Shown here in pieces: positions 18,975 to 28,692 of a stretch of DNA of 64,000 nt (the first letter of the stretch is position 1; each line of letters opens with the position of its first letter). The translations under genes and the position numbers were made by a program. The notes beneath the pieces are model-generated. The model worked only from the letters and a program-made list of their open reading frames with translations, was not told where the DNA came from and did not search any database. The DNA comes from Alphaproteobacteria bacterium (GTDB lineage Bacteria > Pseudomonadota > Alphaproteobacteria > JAUXUR01). The stretch spans positions 29,208 to 93,207 of the forward strand of contig JAUXUR010000062.1 in NCBI GenBank assembly GCA_030680745.1. The letters run 5' to 3'.

Positions 18975-20498
18975 CTAGTCAGTTTTGGGTCTTAATGTTG
19001 GAAAAGCAATAACATCTCGAATCGTCAAGGATCCTGTTAACAACATGATTAAACGATCAATACCAATGCCAAGCCCACCTGTTGGTGGCATACCATATTC
19101 TAGTGAGGTCACAAAATCTTCATCCATAGGATGCGCTTCGACGTCACCTGCCCCGCGCTCACTCATTTGCTGCTCGAAACGACCACGTTGATCGATCGGA
19201 TCAATAAGTTCCGAAAAAGCATTGGCTAATTCCCAACCATTCACAAAACTTTCAAAACGTTCTGTCAATCTAGGATTATCGCGATCTTCACGCGCTAAAG
19301 GTGAAATTTCACGTGGAAAATGTGTTACATGCGTTGGCTGAATAAGTTTTGTTTCTACTTTTTCACCAAAAACTGCTTCAACAATTTTACCCCAATTCGC
19401 ACCCTTGGGCACTTCAACGCCTAACTTATGGGCTTCTTGATAGGCTTGCGCGTTATCTAATTCACCAAAATGGACATTTGTCACATCATGAATCAAATCA
19501 AGCATTGATCGTCTGGCCCAAGGCCCTTTAAAGGATATTTGTTTGCCATCATATTCAAAATCCAAGGTCCCGAAGACCGTTTCAGCAACATAGGATATAA
19601 TATTTTCAGTTAAATCCATCATATCAGTGAAATCAGCATAAGCTTGATAAATTTCAATCGATGTAAATTCAGGATTATGCTTAAAAGAAATACCTTCATT
19701 TCTAAAGCAACGATTTAATTCAAATACTTTTTCTGAAAGGCCACCCACAATCAATCTTTTTAAGTAAAGTTCTGGTGCGACCCTTAAATAAAGCTTCATA
19801 TTCAACGTATTATGATGCGTCGCAAAAGGAAGTGCTGCAGCACCACCAAAAATTGAATGAAGCATCGGTGTTTCGACTTCTAAAAAGTCTAGACCGTTCA
19901 AATATTGTCTGATGGACGCAATAATTTTACTGCGATTACGTAAAGTCACGCGTGTTGATTCGTTCATAATCAAATCAAGATAACGTTGGCGATAACGCAC
20001 TTCTTTATCTGTTAGACCATGATATTTTTCAGGGAGTGGCAAAAGTGATTTTGATAACAAATCTACTTTTTCAGCATTAATCGTTAATTCACCACGAGGC
20101 GTTCTTCGTATATAACCATAAACCCCGATAATATCGCCCAAATCAAAAAGCGATATGACTTTTAATTGTTGTTCATCGAGTCTATTTTTATGACAAAAAA
20201 CTTGAATTCGGCCTGTTACATCTTGCAAATCAATAAACATACCCGAATTACGATACGCCATAATGCGACCAGCAACGATGACTTTATCATTCGTTTCTTC
20301 GCCCATTGCCAATTCGGCATATTTTTCTTGTAAGGGTAAAGCATCATGCGTTTTTTCAAATTTATAAGGATAAGGATTAACACCCATTCCCCTTAATTCT
20401 TCCATCTTTTTAATACGCACATCGCGATAAAGATTGTCGGATTCTACAATTTCTAAAGGTATATTTAATTCTTGTTCTGTCATTTCTTTTTCATTCAT
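18975..20498 (-). CDS. lysS: Lysyl-tRNA synthetase, class II
   Basis: At 507 residues this is the normal length. It charges tRNA-Lys using ATP. The N-terminal OB-fold anticodon domain (VIVAGRIMAYRNSGMFIDLQ) is followed by the class II core: motif 1 (FLEVETPMLH), motif 2 (FRNEGISFKHNPEFT) and motif 3 (GGLGIGIDRLIMLL). It starts 5 bp after ilvA and precedes cpoB by 22 bp, so ilvA-lysS-cpoB is probably one transcript. Many alphaproteobacteria carry a class I enzyme instead; this is the class II form. Confidence 0.96.
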   Translation of the reverse strand: MNEKEMTEQELNIPLEIVESDNLYRDVRIKKMEELRGMGVNPYPYKFEKTHDALPLQEKYAELAMGEETNDKVIVAGRIMAYRNSGMFIDLQDVTGRIQVFCHKNRLDEQQLKVISLFDLGDIIGVYGYIRRTPRGELTINAEKVDLLSKSLLPLPEKYHGLTDKEVRYRQRYLDLIMNESTRVTLRNRSKIIASIRQYLNGLDFLEVETPMLHSIFGGAAALPFATHHNTLNMKLYLRVAPELYLKRLIVGGLSEKVFELNRCFRNEGISFKHNPEFTSIEIYQAYADFTDMMDLTENIISYVAETVFGTLDFEYDGKQISFKGPWARRSMLDLIHDVTNVHFGELDNAQAYQEAHKLGVEVPKGANWGKIVEAVFGEKVETKLIQPTHVTHFPREISPLAREDRDNPRLTERFESFVNGWELANAFSELIDPIDQRGRFEQQMSERGAGDVEAHPMDEDFVTSLEYGMPPTGGLGIGIDRLIMLLTGSLTIRDVIAFPTLRPKTD

Positions 20499-20503
20499 CT
20501 GAT

Positions 20504-21781
20504 TTACGATACAAGTTTTACTGTTTTATAATCATCATAATATTCGCTCAATAGCTTTATAGAATCTGTGGCTTTTGTCTCAAAACCTTCATCATTAAGC
20601 GATTGAATAAGGATCTGCATTTGTTGCATACTTTCAAACTCAATCATGAATTGCATATCTACCCGTTTAACAGGCGAGTCATAAAAAACACGCTGGTGAA
20701 ATATGTCAATAACATTACCACCTTTTTGGCTAATAATGCTAGCTACTTTTGCAAGCGTCCCAGGCGCATCGCTTCCACATACATTAATACGCGCGAGCCG
20801 CCCAGCCTTCATAAGGCCACGCATCAAAATAGAGGATAAAACACGTAAATCGATATTACCACCACTAATAACCAAACCGATTTTACGATCCTGAAACAGA
20901 TGCTTATATTGTAAAGCTGCAGCCAAAGGCACCGCCCCTGCCCCTTCAACAATGAATTTTTGTTTTTCACTTAGCATGAACACACCAAGTTCAATAAAAT
21001 GTTCGTCAACGACTAGAACTTCATCCACATATTTTTGGATCAACTCAAATGTAAATTCACCCGTTTTTTTAACTGCAATACCATCTGCCAATGTTTCACG
21101 ACGCTTTGTATCCGAAAAATGGGTAACGATTCCACCCTGCAATCTTTCATGAAGCTGTGGATAAGCATCCGATACAACACCAATAATTTTAATCTTAGGA
21201 TTCAAAGCCTTAACAGCAGTTGCAATCCCACTGATAAGACCACCCCCACCAATAGGTACAATCAAATAATCTAAATCAGGCTTGTCTTGAAATATTTCAA
21301 GACCAATTGTTCCCTGCCCTGCAATAATTGACTCATCATCAAAAGGATGAATAAAAACTTTCTTTTCGTTTTTTGCAATTTCTTTAGCAATGATTATAGA
21401 TTCATCCAGAATTTGACCAGACAGAATCACCTGTGGTCCATAAGAACGGCATCTTGAAATTTTATTCAAAGGCGTTGTTTCTGGCATCACAACACTCGCA
21501 GGAATATTCATACGTAATGCATGATAGGCCAATGCTTGTGAATGATTCCCGGCAGACGCACAAACAACACCTTGTGCACGTTGTGCAGGCGTTAATTCTG
21601 CTAATTTGTTAACAACGCCCCTTTCCTTAAAAGACCCGGTATATTGCAAATTTTCTAGCTTTAGAACAACTTCCTTAACACCCAAAACACTTGCAAGCTG
21701 CGGTGAAAAAACAAGAGGCGTCCTAAAAATATCATTTTCAATAATCTGTGCTGCGTTTTTTATATGCTTAAGGGTGATCAT
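20504..21781 (-). CDS. ilvA: Threonine ammonia-lyase (threonine dehydratase) with C-terminal ACT-like domain
   Basis: This 425-residue PLP enzyme converts threonine to 2-oxobutanoate and ammonia. The PLP lysine is K52 in YTGSFKERG, and the glycine-rich phosphate loop is IPIGGGGLISG. The C-terminal 90 residues (VCGSDAPGTLAKVASIISQK) form one ACT-like regulatory domain, as in the shorter, often catabolic enzymes. The product can become isoleucine precursor or, through propionyl-CoA, feed PccAB. It is first in the ilvA-lysS-cpoB unit. The symbol is used in the broad sense; tdcB-like is equally defensible. Confidence 0.9.
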   Translation of the reverse strand: MITLKHIKNAAQIIENDIFRTPLVFSPQLASVLGVKEVVLKLENLQYTGSFKERGVVNKLAELTPAQRAQGVVCASAGNHSQALAYHALRMNIPASVVMPETTPLNKISRCRSYGPQVILSGQILDESIIIAKEIAKNEKKVFIHPFDDESIIAGQGTIGLEIFQDKPDLDYLIVPIGGGGLISGIATAVKALNPKIKIIGVVSDAYPQLHERLQGGIVTHFSDTKRRETLADGIAVKKTGEFTFELIQKYVDEVLVVDEHFIELGVFMLSEKQKFIVEGAGAVPLAAALQYKHLFQDRKIGLVISGGNIDLRVLSSILMRGLMKAGRLARINVCGSDAPGTLAKVASIISQKGGNVIDIFHQRVFYDSPVKRVDMQFMIEFESMQQMQILIQSLNDEGFETKATDSIKLLSEYYDDYKTVKLVS

Positions 21782-22062
21782 AATCTACCTATCTATCATA
21801 AGAAGAACATATAGAATTCACTAGAGTGTATAATTTTTGGTCTAAAAATGATAGGGGGAAGAACGGATATGTATTTTTTTATAAACAATAAGCTTCCATT
21901 CCTAATAGCTCGAAATTCTAGAAAATATTCAACAAACGTGACTGTTAAATCTCACCTCATATAAATGAATAGATTTTTTCATTTAAGACTTCCATTCATT
22001 TAAATTTTATTTAGAATAATAAAGTTACATTCTATCTAACACCCAAAAAAAATGTGGAATTG
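21782..22062. other. Divergent AT-rich promoter region
   Basis: This 281-bp gap lies between ilvA (minus) and the acyl-CoA dehydrogenase (plus). It contains an inverted ATGAATAGAT / CATTCATTTA-type motif near 21965-22003 but no match to the repeat families and no gene. Both promoters should lie here; none is clear enough to mark. Confidence 0.35.
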
Positions 22063-23202
22063 ATGGACTTTATTTTATCTGACGCCCAAAACGCCCTTAA
22101 AGATCTTGCGCAAGATTTTGCTGACAATGAATTAAAACCATATGCTGCGCATTGGGATGAAACAAAAACATTTCCTGTTGAAACATTTAAAAAAGCAGCA
22201 TCTTTAGGGTTTGCTGGTATCTATGTCAAAGAAGATGTTGGTGGTTCGGGTCTAGGTCGCATAGAAGCCGCTTTATTATTTGAATCCTTATCCTCCGCCT
22301 GCGTTTCAAGTGCCGCCTATCTTTCAATCCATAATATGGTTGCAGGATTAATCGATCAATTTGGCACAGAAGAACAACGCAATCGATTCTTGCCCAAATT
22401 GATGAATATGGAGCATTTCTCCAGTTATTGTTTGACTGAACCTAACGCTGGATCAGATGCGGCCTCCCTTCAAACAAAAGCGATCTTAAAAGGCGATCAT
22501 TATATCGTTAATGGTAGCAAGGCTTTTATTTCAGGGGCTGGCATTAGCGATTTATATCTTGTCATGGTCCGCAGCAATGGACCTGGTGCCAAAGGTATTT
22601 CCTGCCTTCTTGTCGACAAAAACACCCCTGGCCTTACTTTTGGGAAACCCGAAAAAAAAATGGGCTGGAACAGTCAACCAACGGCGATTGTACAGTTTAA
22701 TGAGTGTAAAATTCCCATTGAAAATAGATTAGGCCAAGAAAGTGAAGGTTTCAAAATTGCCATGAAAGCCCTTGATGGTGGCCGCATTAATATTGCAGCA
22801 TGCTCTCTTGGTGGTGCCAATGCATGCCTTGCTGCCGCCAAAGATTATATTCAATCGCGATCACAATTTGGTCATAAACTTTCTGATTTTCAAGCACTTC
22901 AATTCAAACTTGCTGATATGGCAACGGAATTATCAGCGGCACAATTAATGGTTTATCGCGCTGCAAGTTCTCTTGATAATCATCATCCCGATACAACGCT
23001 TCATTGCGCCATGGCCAAACGTTTTGCAACTGATATCGGTTTTGATGTCGTCAATCAAGCACTTCAATTACATGGCGGTTATGGCTATTTAAAAGACTAC
23101 CCTATCGAACGATTCTTCAGGGATTTACGCGTACACCAAATTCTTGAAGGTACCAATGAAATCATGCGCGTTATCATAGCTAAAAAACTATTGGAAAATT
23201 AA
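22063..23202 (+). CDS. Acyl-CoA dehydrogenase, probably isobutyryl-CoA dehydrogenase of valine degradation
   Basis: About 379 residues from the ATG at 22063 (MDFILSD, the usual family start; a GTG three codons upstream is possible). It is an FAD enzyme oxidising acyl-CoA to enoyl-CoA. Signatures include YCLTEPNAGSDAASL, the FAD-site SGAGISDLY, the R-F-FRDLRVHQI stretch and the catalytic base region ILEGTNEIMR. Similarity to ACAD8-type enzymes and the 3-hydroxyisobutyryl-CoA hydrolase 11 bp downstream point to isobutyryl-CoA as substrate. The two genes form an operon. Confidence 0.88.
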   Translation: MDFILSDAQNALKDLAQDFADNELKPYAAHWDETKTFPVETFKKAASLGFAGIYVKEDVGGSGLGRIEAALLFESLSSACVSSAAYLSIHNMVAGLIDQFGTEEQRNRFLPKLMNMEHFSSYCLTEPNAGSDAASLQTKAILKGDHYIVNGSKAFISGAGISDLYLVMVRSNGPGAKGISCLLVDKNTPGLTFGKPEKKMGWNSQPTAIVQFNECKIPIENRLGQESEGFKIAMKALDGGRINIAACSLGGANACLAAAKDYIQSRSQFGHKLSDFQALQFKLADMATELSAAQLMVYRAASSLDNHHPDTTLHCAMAKRFATDIGFDVVNQALQLHGGYGYLKDYPIERFFRDLRVHQILEGTNEIMRVIIAKKLLEN

Positions 23203-23213
23203 AGGAATCCAAA

Positions 23214-24281
23214 ATGAGTCATCACGACGAAATCATTATCCAAGAACGTAATAATCTCGGCATCTTAACACTGAACAGACCAAAGGCTTTAAATGCCTTA
23301 AATTATGCAATGATTAAAACGATGACCAAACAATTAAAAGTATGGGCTGATGATAACAGTATTAAAGCGGTTTTAGTAAAAGGCGCAGGCGATAAAGCTT
23401 TTTGTGCAGGTGGCGATGTGCGTGCAATGTATCATGCAAAACAACAAGGTGAGCACGATTTTTTAATACAATTTTACGAAGATGAATATAACCTCAATTA
23501 TTTAATTAACACTTTTCCAAAGCCATATATTTCGTTTTTAAATGGTATCACCATGGGTGGAGGTGCCGGCGTTTCAATTAATGGAAAATATCGTTTAGCC
23601 ACTGAAAAACTCATTTTCGCCATGCCCGAAACAAATATTGGTTTTTTCCCTGATGTTGGCGGCACGCATTTCTTATCCCGTTGTCCGGACGCAATGGGCT
23701 TATATTTAGGCCTCACTGGCGATAAAATTGACGCCAAAGATTCTTACGCTTTAGGGCTCGTTACACATTATACATCCTCCTCCTCCCTGCCCGCACTTGA
23801 AGAAACATTAATCGAAGCCCAATGGGGTGACGATTCTTTTCAACAAATGGATAATATATTAACAGAAATACATCAAGACCCAGGCACGCATCCCCTTAAA
23901 AACAAAGAAAAAATCATAGAGCATTGTTTTGGTCAAAAAGATATCAACAGTATCATCACCACATTAAAAGCAACTGACGATTCATGGGCAAAAAATTGTG
24001 CTGATCAATTATTGCAAAAATCGCCCACCAGCTTGAAGGTAACGCATAAACAAATCTTACTTGGCAAAAACCTAGACCTTAAAAAAGGCCTTGAGATGGA
24101 ATATCGTTTAAGTCAATCCTTCATGAATGAAAATGAGTTTTTCGAAGGTGTTCGCGCCCTTTTAATTGACAAAGATCAAAAACCTATTTGGCAACCCTCA
24201 AAACTTGAGGATATTTCAGCTCAACAGGTTGATACTTATTTTAATCCTAAAGATGCGAAAGAACTAAAATTTGAGGAATAA
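23214..24281 (+). CDS. 3-hydroxyisobutyryl-CoA hydrolase (crotonase superfamily)
   Basis: This 355-residue protein is longer than simple enoyl-CoA hydratases, as expected for the HIBCH group. It has the oxyanion-hole motifs FCAGGDVRAMY and NGITMGGGAGVS, and the acidic active-site region MPETNIGFFPDVGGTHFL, diagnostic of the hydrolase. It releases 3-hydroxyisobutyrate from its CoA ester in valine catabolism. It follows the dehydrogenase in an operon. Its product chain leads to propionyl-CoA, the PccAB substrate. A family A-like palindrome begins right after the stop codon. Confidence 0.9.
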   Translation: MSHHDEIIIQERNNLGILTLNRPKALNALNYAMIKTMTKQLKVWADDNSIKAVLVKGAGDKAFCAGGDVRAMYHAKQQGEHDFLIQFYEDEYNLNYLINTFPKPYISFLNGITMGGGAGVSINGKYRLATEKLIFAMPETNIGFFPDVGGTHFLSRCPDAMGLYLGLTGDKIDAKDSYALGLVTHYTSSSSLPALEETLIEAQWGDDSFQQMDNILTEIHQDPGTHPLKNKEKIIEHCFGQKDINSIITTLKATDDSWAKNCADQLLQKSPTSLKVTHKQILLGKNLDLKKGLEMEYRLSQSFMNENEFFEGVRALLIDKDQKPIWQPSKLEDISAQQVDTYFNPKDAKELKFEE

Positions 24282-24282
24282 C

Positions 24283-24436
24283 AATAGACTTCTTCCGAAA
24301 CTCGCTGATGTGAGGCGAGTAATAGGAAGTTTGGCACGGAAGACCACAATGTATCCTTATATACATGAGGATATGAGTACCAAAATGACGCATTAATTGA
24401 CCACAACAGTAGAGTTTCGAAAAAGTCTAATCTATT
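24283..24436. repeat. Family A-like palindromic element, copy A2 (about 154 bp)
   Basis: The arms AATAGACTTCTTCCGAAACTC (left, shortened by one in the match) and the inverse of GAGTTTCGAAAAAGTC...TATT are complementary. The core hairpin AATGTATCC-TTAT-ATACATGAG matches the core of the other A copies. The arm sequence is unlike any other copy. It starts right after the hydrolase stop and ends just before the MarR gene start. Confidence 0.7.
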
Positions 24437-24447
24437 CAAGGCGTGTC

Positions 24448-24918
24448 GTGAAAGCTAGTTATTTAGAATCTATTAAATTAATAGAACAACTTCATAGACA
24501 ATTTCTGGAAGTAATTAAAGCTGAACTCGATAAACGCGCCGTTGAAGACATTAATGCTGTCCAAAGCTTGATTCTTTTTAATATCGTCGAAGACGAAGTC
24601 ACAATGAGTGAGCTTACATCGCATGGCTATTATTTAGGGTCAAATGTTTCATATAACGCCCAAAAACTTCATCAATCAGGATATATTGATTTTCATCGAT
24701 CCCGCCAAGACAAAAGGTCAATCAAAGTCACCCTCACTTACAAAGGGCATCAATTCAAAAAAATAATGGATGGCTTTATAGATACCCACATCAAAAAACT
24801 ACAACAATTTGGATTAACACCCGAAGATATAAATCATACAAATATGGGACTTAAAAAACTAGAATCCTTTTGGAATGATCTTTTGCGTTACAGCCAAACT
24901 ATTTCAAAATGCGGGTAA
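24448..24918 (+). CDS. MarR-family winged-helix regulator, LdtR-like
   Basis: About 156 residues from a GTG at 24448, with AGG upstream. An in-frame TTG at 24397 lies inside the A2 repeat and is less likely. The helix-turn-helix region reads LTSHGYYLGSNVSYNAQKL, followed by the wing RSRQDKRSIKVTLTYKG, closely resembling LdtR of alphaproteobacteria as recalled from Liberibacter, where it controls an L,D-transpeptidase and stress genes. The last codons (encoding SQTISKCG) lie in a fragment identical to the left arm of family B elements. The next small gene overlaps its end. Confidence 0.85.
   Translation: MKASYLESIKLIEQLHRQFLEVIKAELDKRAVEDINAVQSLILFNIVEDEVTMSELTSHGYYLGSNVSYNAQKLHQSGYIDFHRSRQDKRSIKVTLTYKGHQFKKIMDGFIDTHIKKLQQFGLTPEDINHTNMGLKKLESFWNDLLRYSQTISKCG
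24889..24917. repeat. Family B arm fragment inside the MarR gene end
   Basis: CAAACTATTTCAAAATG is shared exactly with the left arm of the B element at 55191 and nearly so with that at 53201, followed by CGGGTA in place of TGGGTA. It encodes the C-terminus and stop of the MarR protein and the start codon of the following small gene. Confidence 0.7.
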
Positions 24919-25097
24919 ACGCGAGAGAAAAAAACATTTATTTTGAGTTTATTACGATTGGTAATTCAATAAAAGCAAGCGCTCTCGATCCAGAAACATC
25001 CAATGAAGTTTCTATTATCGCACCGATTTATGTCTCAAAAGAATATATTAAAACTATTTTAATCAAAAAATTACTCAACCATAAGAAAAGACTTTAA
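24909..25097 (+). CDS. Small conserved alphaproteobacterial protein, DUF6898-like
   Basis: This 62-residue protein has the core YFEFITIGNSIKASALDPETSNEVSIIAP (quoted in parts: YFEFITIGNSIKASALDP, then EVSIIAP), which matches my recollection of the small alphaproteobacterial DUF6898 proteins, beta-rich and of unknown role. It overlaps the MarR gene by 10 bp, suggesting translational coupling. Its start codon lies in the family B fragment, so the first residues (MRVNA) may be repeat-derived. Confidence 0.65.
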   Translation: MRVNAREKNIYFEFITIGNSIKASALDPETSNEVSIIAPIYVSKEYIKTILIKKLLNHKKRL

Positions 25098-25193
25098 TAT
25101 TATTCTAAACAACATATTTATTTAAAAATTAATTGCATCTTATATAGTACATGTGGTAAAAAGATCTCTATTATTCAATTCCTGGAGATTATT

Positions 25194-28100
25194 TTGAAAA
25201 AAACATTGATTTACTCATTTATCTTATCAACTTTCTTTGCAATGGGATCATTATACGCCATTAAAAACGAAGAAAATTCAACCAATTCAATCAAAGATGA
25301 AGAAGAAAATGGTGAAGATCAAAATATAATAGACCATCTAGTTCCAAACACTAACCAAAACAATGCTATAAATCCAAAAAAAAGGAAACGTGAAGAAAAA
25401 AAAGAAAACAAAAAACTGTTAAAAAAAAGAAAATTGTCACGATTAGAAATGGAACAAGAACTGAATTATCCAGAACCAATCACTTGGGAAGAATTATTAA
25501 AATCACTCGAAAAAAAAACTTCAACTTATGTAAATTTTATCAAAAATGAAATCACTGATGAAAAAGAAAAAGAAGATTTTCTTAATGCTTTTAAAAAAAT
25601 ATACAAAAAAAATACAACACTTTTACAAAATTCAAAAACAGCAATAATATTAGCAAAATATTTTAAAAAGAAATATCGAACAAATATTGACAATAATATG
25701 ATTTTAATTGATATTTTTCATAAAATTACATCCAAATCAAAAGAAATAACCTTTAGCATGCCAGATGTCCTTAATAAATTTATAAAGGCAAGCGTAACAA
25801 AAGAAAAAATTAATTTTATAAAAAAAACAATTGATAGACTTGAAAAAGAAAACAAGTGCCCAACTTTGCTTTTTAGCGTTTTTAACTACATTTTGGACAA
25901 TAAAAATATATCAGATGAAAATGTACAAACATATGTTAATGATTACGAAAAAACAAATTCAACAATAAAAAATAATAAAAAAAACATCATGTTAATAAAT
26001 CAAAATAGCAAAGATGAAATCTCTTTTTTAGAATTTTTTAACAATTCAATAAATGACGAAAATAAAAAATATTTTTTGTTATTATCAACAAAAAATCAAC
26101 AAATAATAAAATCAACTTTAAAAAATATAAGCAACGATAAAAAAAACTTTCTTTTAGCAAACATAAAAAAATTTCATAAAAATTTTCCATATATATTTAA
26201 AACAAACTATAAAAAAAATAATTATCGTTCTCGACAACACCCTATTGATTCAATGTGTCGTCATTTCAACATAAACTCTTTCCTCTCAATGAGCGATGAC
26301 CAACTAAAAAATTTTTCGAATGAATATGTTAATATATTTAAAGAAAAATTGGGCAAAAAATGGAAAGAAGCAATCTGCTTATGCGCAGATCTTTCTTTTG
26401 ATCAAATAAGTTTATTTTGTAATCTTCTTTCAGCAATAGAAAATCCTTCAAGCATTATACAAAATAATTTAATCCATTTTGCAAGCAATATTATCGGCAT
26501 AGAACCGCCATCATCTAGTGTAAAAAAACAATTCAAGGATGTTTTTCCGGATATTTCGGAAAAAACACTCAACAATATTCAAATAGTAATTTTATACAAT
26601 GCTACTTTTACTTGTTTAGAAAACAAAAATTATCCAGATAATTTTAAAGAAATTAAACGATTTTTATGTTCAATATTTAACTTTTTAAATGAAGACAATA
26701 TAGAAAAAACACATGAATACGAAATGATTGATACAATCTATTCCATTATTCTTGAATTTGTAAATAATTCAAAAATTAAAAATTCTAAAATTCGCTTATA
26801 TCTTACTCATATCATAATAGAAATAGAAAGATTTAATTTAATAATGGGCAATTCTCAATCACTAAAAACGTTTTACGTATTATTAAAAAGTAAAATAAAC
26901 ACTCTTTTTTCATCTTTTCAAAAAACAGACGACCAAAACAATCTTTCAACAGAAATTAAGATAAATACAAATATTAAAATACTAGACAATATTAATAATT
27001 CTATTCATACAATACATAATTTTTTTTATAAATATAACAATATGATAAACTTAGAAGATAATTTACAAAAAATTTTTAAAGGTTTTTTACCCAATATACC
27101 CGAACACATTATTCTTAAGATTCCAAGCCAAGTTTTTCTCTATATGAGAATAAATGACGAAAATATAAGAGCCAGCCTTGATAGTATATTTAGAACATTA
27201 AACACACTTTTTAGAAATCCCAATCAACCAAATTTAACTGAAGCTGAACGCATAGAAATCAAAACAATTCTTAAATACTTTACAGATTATATAAAGCAAT
27301 ATTACGACCAACTTGATGAAATGAAGTTTTGCGAAGAGTGCCTTGAAAAGGGAATACAGGCAAAGGATGATCAAATTTATACTCAACTTCAAGAAATAAG
27401 ATCATCATTAAATAGAATCTATGCACGCTTACGTGGCACCCACATAAATTACGAAGAGCGTCAATCAGTTCACTCTGACGCATCGCATAAAGCAGCTGAC
27501 GACATGATTCAAGATTTATGGAAAAAGCTTCCATTAGATAATTATAAATATAATGCCAACAAATTTTTACCTTATTGCAACGAAGATGGAACAACAAACG
27601 AACAAAAAACTAAAACATTAAATGATATAGGTATAGAACTTATTTTAAAATCTGTTATTCTAGACATTGATTTGGATAAACATCTTTTTTTCCTTCATGA
27701 AATATTAAACACGCCAAAAGATATTTTAAATTATATAATAAACTATGACGAAAATAATTCTGATCACGAAAATGCAATATTGTTAAATTCATCCTACGAT
27801 GAGTATAAAATGAGTGAAGTATTCCATGCTTATTTTACCGATTATAAATATAAATTTGATAACAATCCTGAAATTAGCGAACATGATAAAAACATATCTT
27901 TTCGAGAATTATTCAACAAAGCCTGCATTCACCTACAAAAAGAATGTAGATTTCATGAATATGGCCCTGTTTTCTCTATAGAAGAAATTCGTGAATATGA
28001 AAATGCTTTCTTACGTTACAGAGCCAAAAAATTACTACTTTCAATAGCTCAAAATGCTGCTCGAAAAATAAACGAATTTTCACAGCCTAAAAGAGGTCAA

Positions 28101-28589
28101 TATTCACAAGGATTATTTGCTCTCTTACTCAGGGTCATCTTAAACATTCATGCAACGACACCCAACAAAAACGATTTAAAAGACAAATTTCTAACATTAC
28201 GGAACAATTTAGCTTATGCAAGCCTTGAATATAGCCTTGACCTATCAGCGTGCACGTTCGGACAAACATACAACATTATTGAACAATTTTTAAATATGAT
28301 ACACGTTAACGATGTTATCTCAATCAATGCATCCAATTTCAATCAAATTTTCATTGCATTGGCACAACCAGAAGTAGAACGCATTAATGCGTCTACTGGT
28401 ACAGTTGAAGATAAATTAGACCAACTTAAAGCAAATATTATTCTTTCCTTATCCGATCCTAGTAAATATGCGCAGGATTTTTGGCACAACATAAATGATC
28501 CTTTGAAACAAATAGATGAATTTGTTGATGGTCTTCGCGAACACTTTGAAGATGATGATCAAATCATCATAGAGGAGGAAAATCAATAA
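25194..28589 (+). CDS. Giant secreted protein with basic (NLS-like) N-terminal cluster, paralogue 1
   Basis: This 1131-residue protein starts at TTG with GGAG upstream. Residues 1-22 are a signal peptide (ending YA). An acidic linker follows, then a very basic segment at 61-80 (PKKRKREEKK and KKLLKKRK). The rest is lysine- and asparagine-rich, predicted helical and without a recognised family. It is about as long as, and clearly homologous to, the next gene: shared blocks include NYPE..(I/L)(S/T)WE(E/D)L near residue 91, DFLNAFKK, the ISFRE(L/I)FNKAC region and QGLFALLLR. It ends acidic (DDDQIIIEEE). Export is supported; any host role is inference. Confidence 0.8.
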   Translation: MKKTLIYSFILSTFFAMGSLYAIKNEENSTNSIKDEEENGEDQNIIDHLVPNTNQNNAINPKKRKREEKKENKKLLKKRKLSRLEMEQELNYPEPITWEELLKSLEKKTSTYVNFIKNEITDEKEKEDFLNAFKKIYKKNTTLLQNSKTAIILAKYFKKKYRTNIDNNMILIDIFHKITSKSKEITFSMPDVLNKFIKASVTKEKINFIKKTIDRLEKENKCPTLLFSVFNYILDNKNISDENVQTYVNDYEKTNSTIKNNKKNIMLINQNSKDEISFLEFFNNSINDENKKYFLLLSTKNQQIIKSTLKNISNDKKNFLLANIKKFHKNFPYIFKTNYKKNNYRSRQHPIDSMCRHFNINSFLSMSDDQLKNFSNEYVNIFKEKLGKKWKEAICLCADLSFDQISLFCNLLSAIENPSSIIQNNLIHFASNIIGIEPPSSSVKKQFKDVFPDISEKTLNNIQIVILYNATFTCLENKNYPDNFKEIKRFLCSIFNFLNEDNIEKTHEYEMIDTIYSIILEFVNNSKIKNSKIRLYLTHIIIEIERFNLIMGNSQSLKTFYVLLKSKINTLFSSFQKTDDQNNLSTEIKINTNIKILDNINNSIHTIHNFFYKYNNMINLEDNLQKIFKGFLPNIPEHIILKIPSQVFLYMRINDENIRASLDSIFRTLNTLFRNPNQPNLTEAERIEIKTILKYFTDYIKQYYDQLDEMKFCEECLEKGIQAKDDQIYTQLQEIRSSLNRIYARLRGTHINYEERQSVHSDASHKAADDMIQDLWKKLPLDNYKYNANKFLPYCNEDGTTNEQKTKTLNDIGIELILKSVILDIDLDKHLFFLHEILNTPKDILNYIINYDENNSDHENAILLNSSYDEYKMSEVFHAYFTDYKYKFDNNPEISEHDKNISFRELFNKACIHLQKECRFHEYGPVFSIEEIREYENAFLRYRAKKLLLSIAQNAARKINEFSQPKRGQYSQGLFALLLRVILNIHATTPNKNDLKDKFLTLRNNLAYASLEYSLDLSACTFGQTYNIIEQFLNMIHVNDVISINASNFNQIFIALAQPEVERINASTGTVEDKLDQLKANIILSLSDPSKYAQDFWHNINDPLKQIDEFVDGLREHFEDDDQIIIEEENQ

Positions 28590-28601
28590 TAATGTAAATA
28601 A

Positions 28602-28630
28602 ATGCGCTTTCAAATTTTTGATGAGCGCAT
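28602..28630 (+). terminator. Hairpin after the first giant secreted protein gene
   Basis: ATGCGC (28602-28607) pairs with GCGCAT (28625-28630) 13 bp after the stop. The loop is AT-rich and no clean T run follows, so it is a weak terminator candidate. Confidence 0.4.
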
Positions 28631-28692
28631 CATTATTAATACGCATTTAAATAAACAACACCTTAATATTATTCAACACACAGGAAATCATT

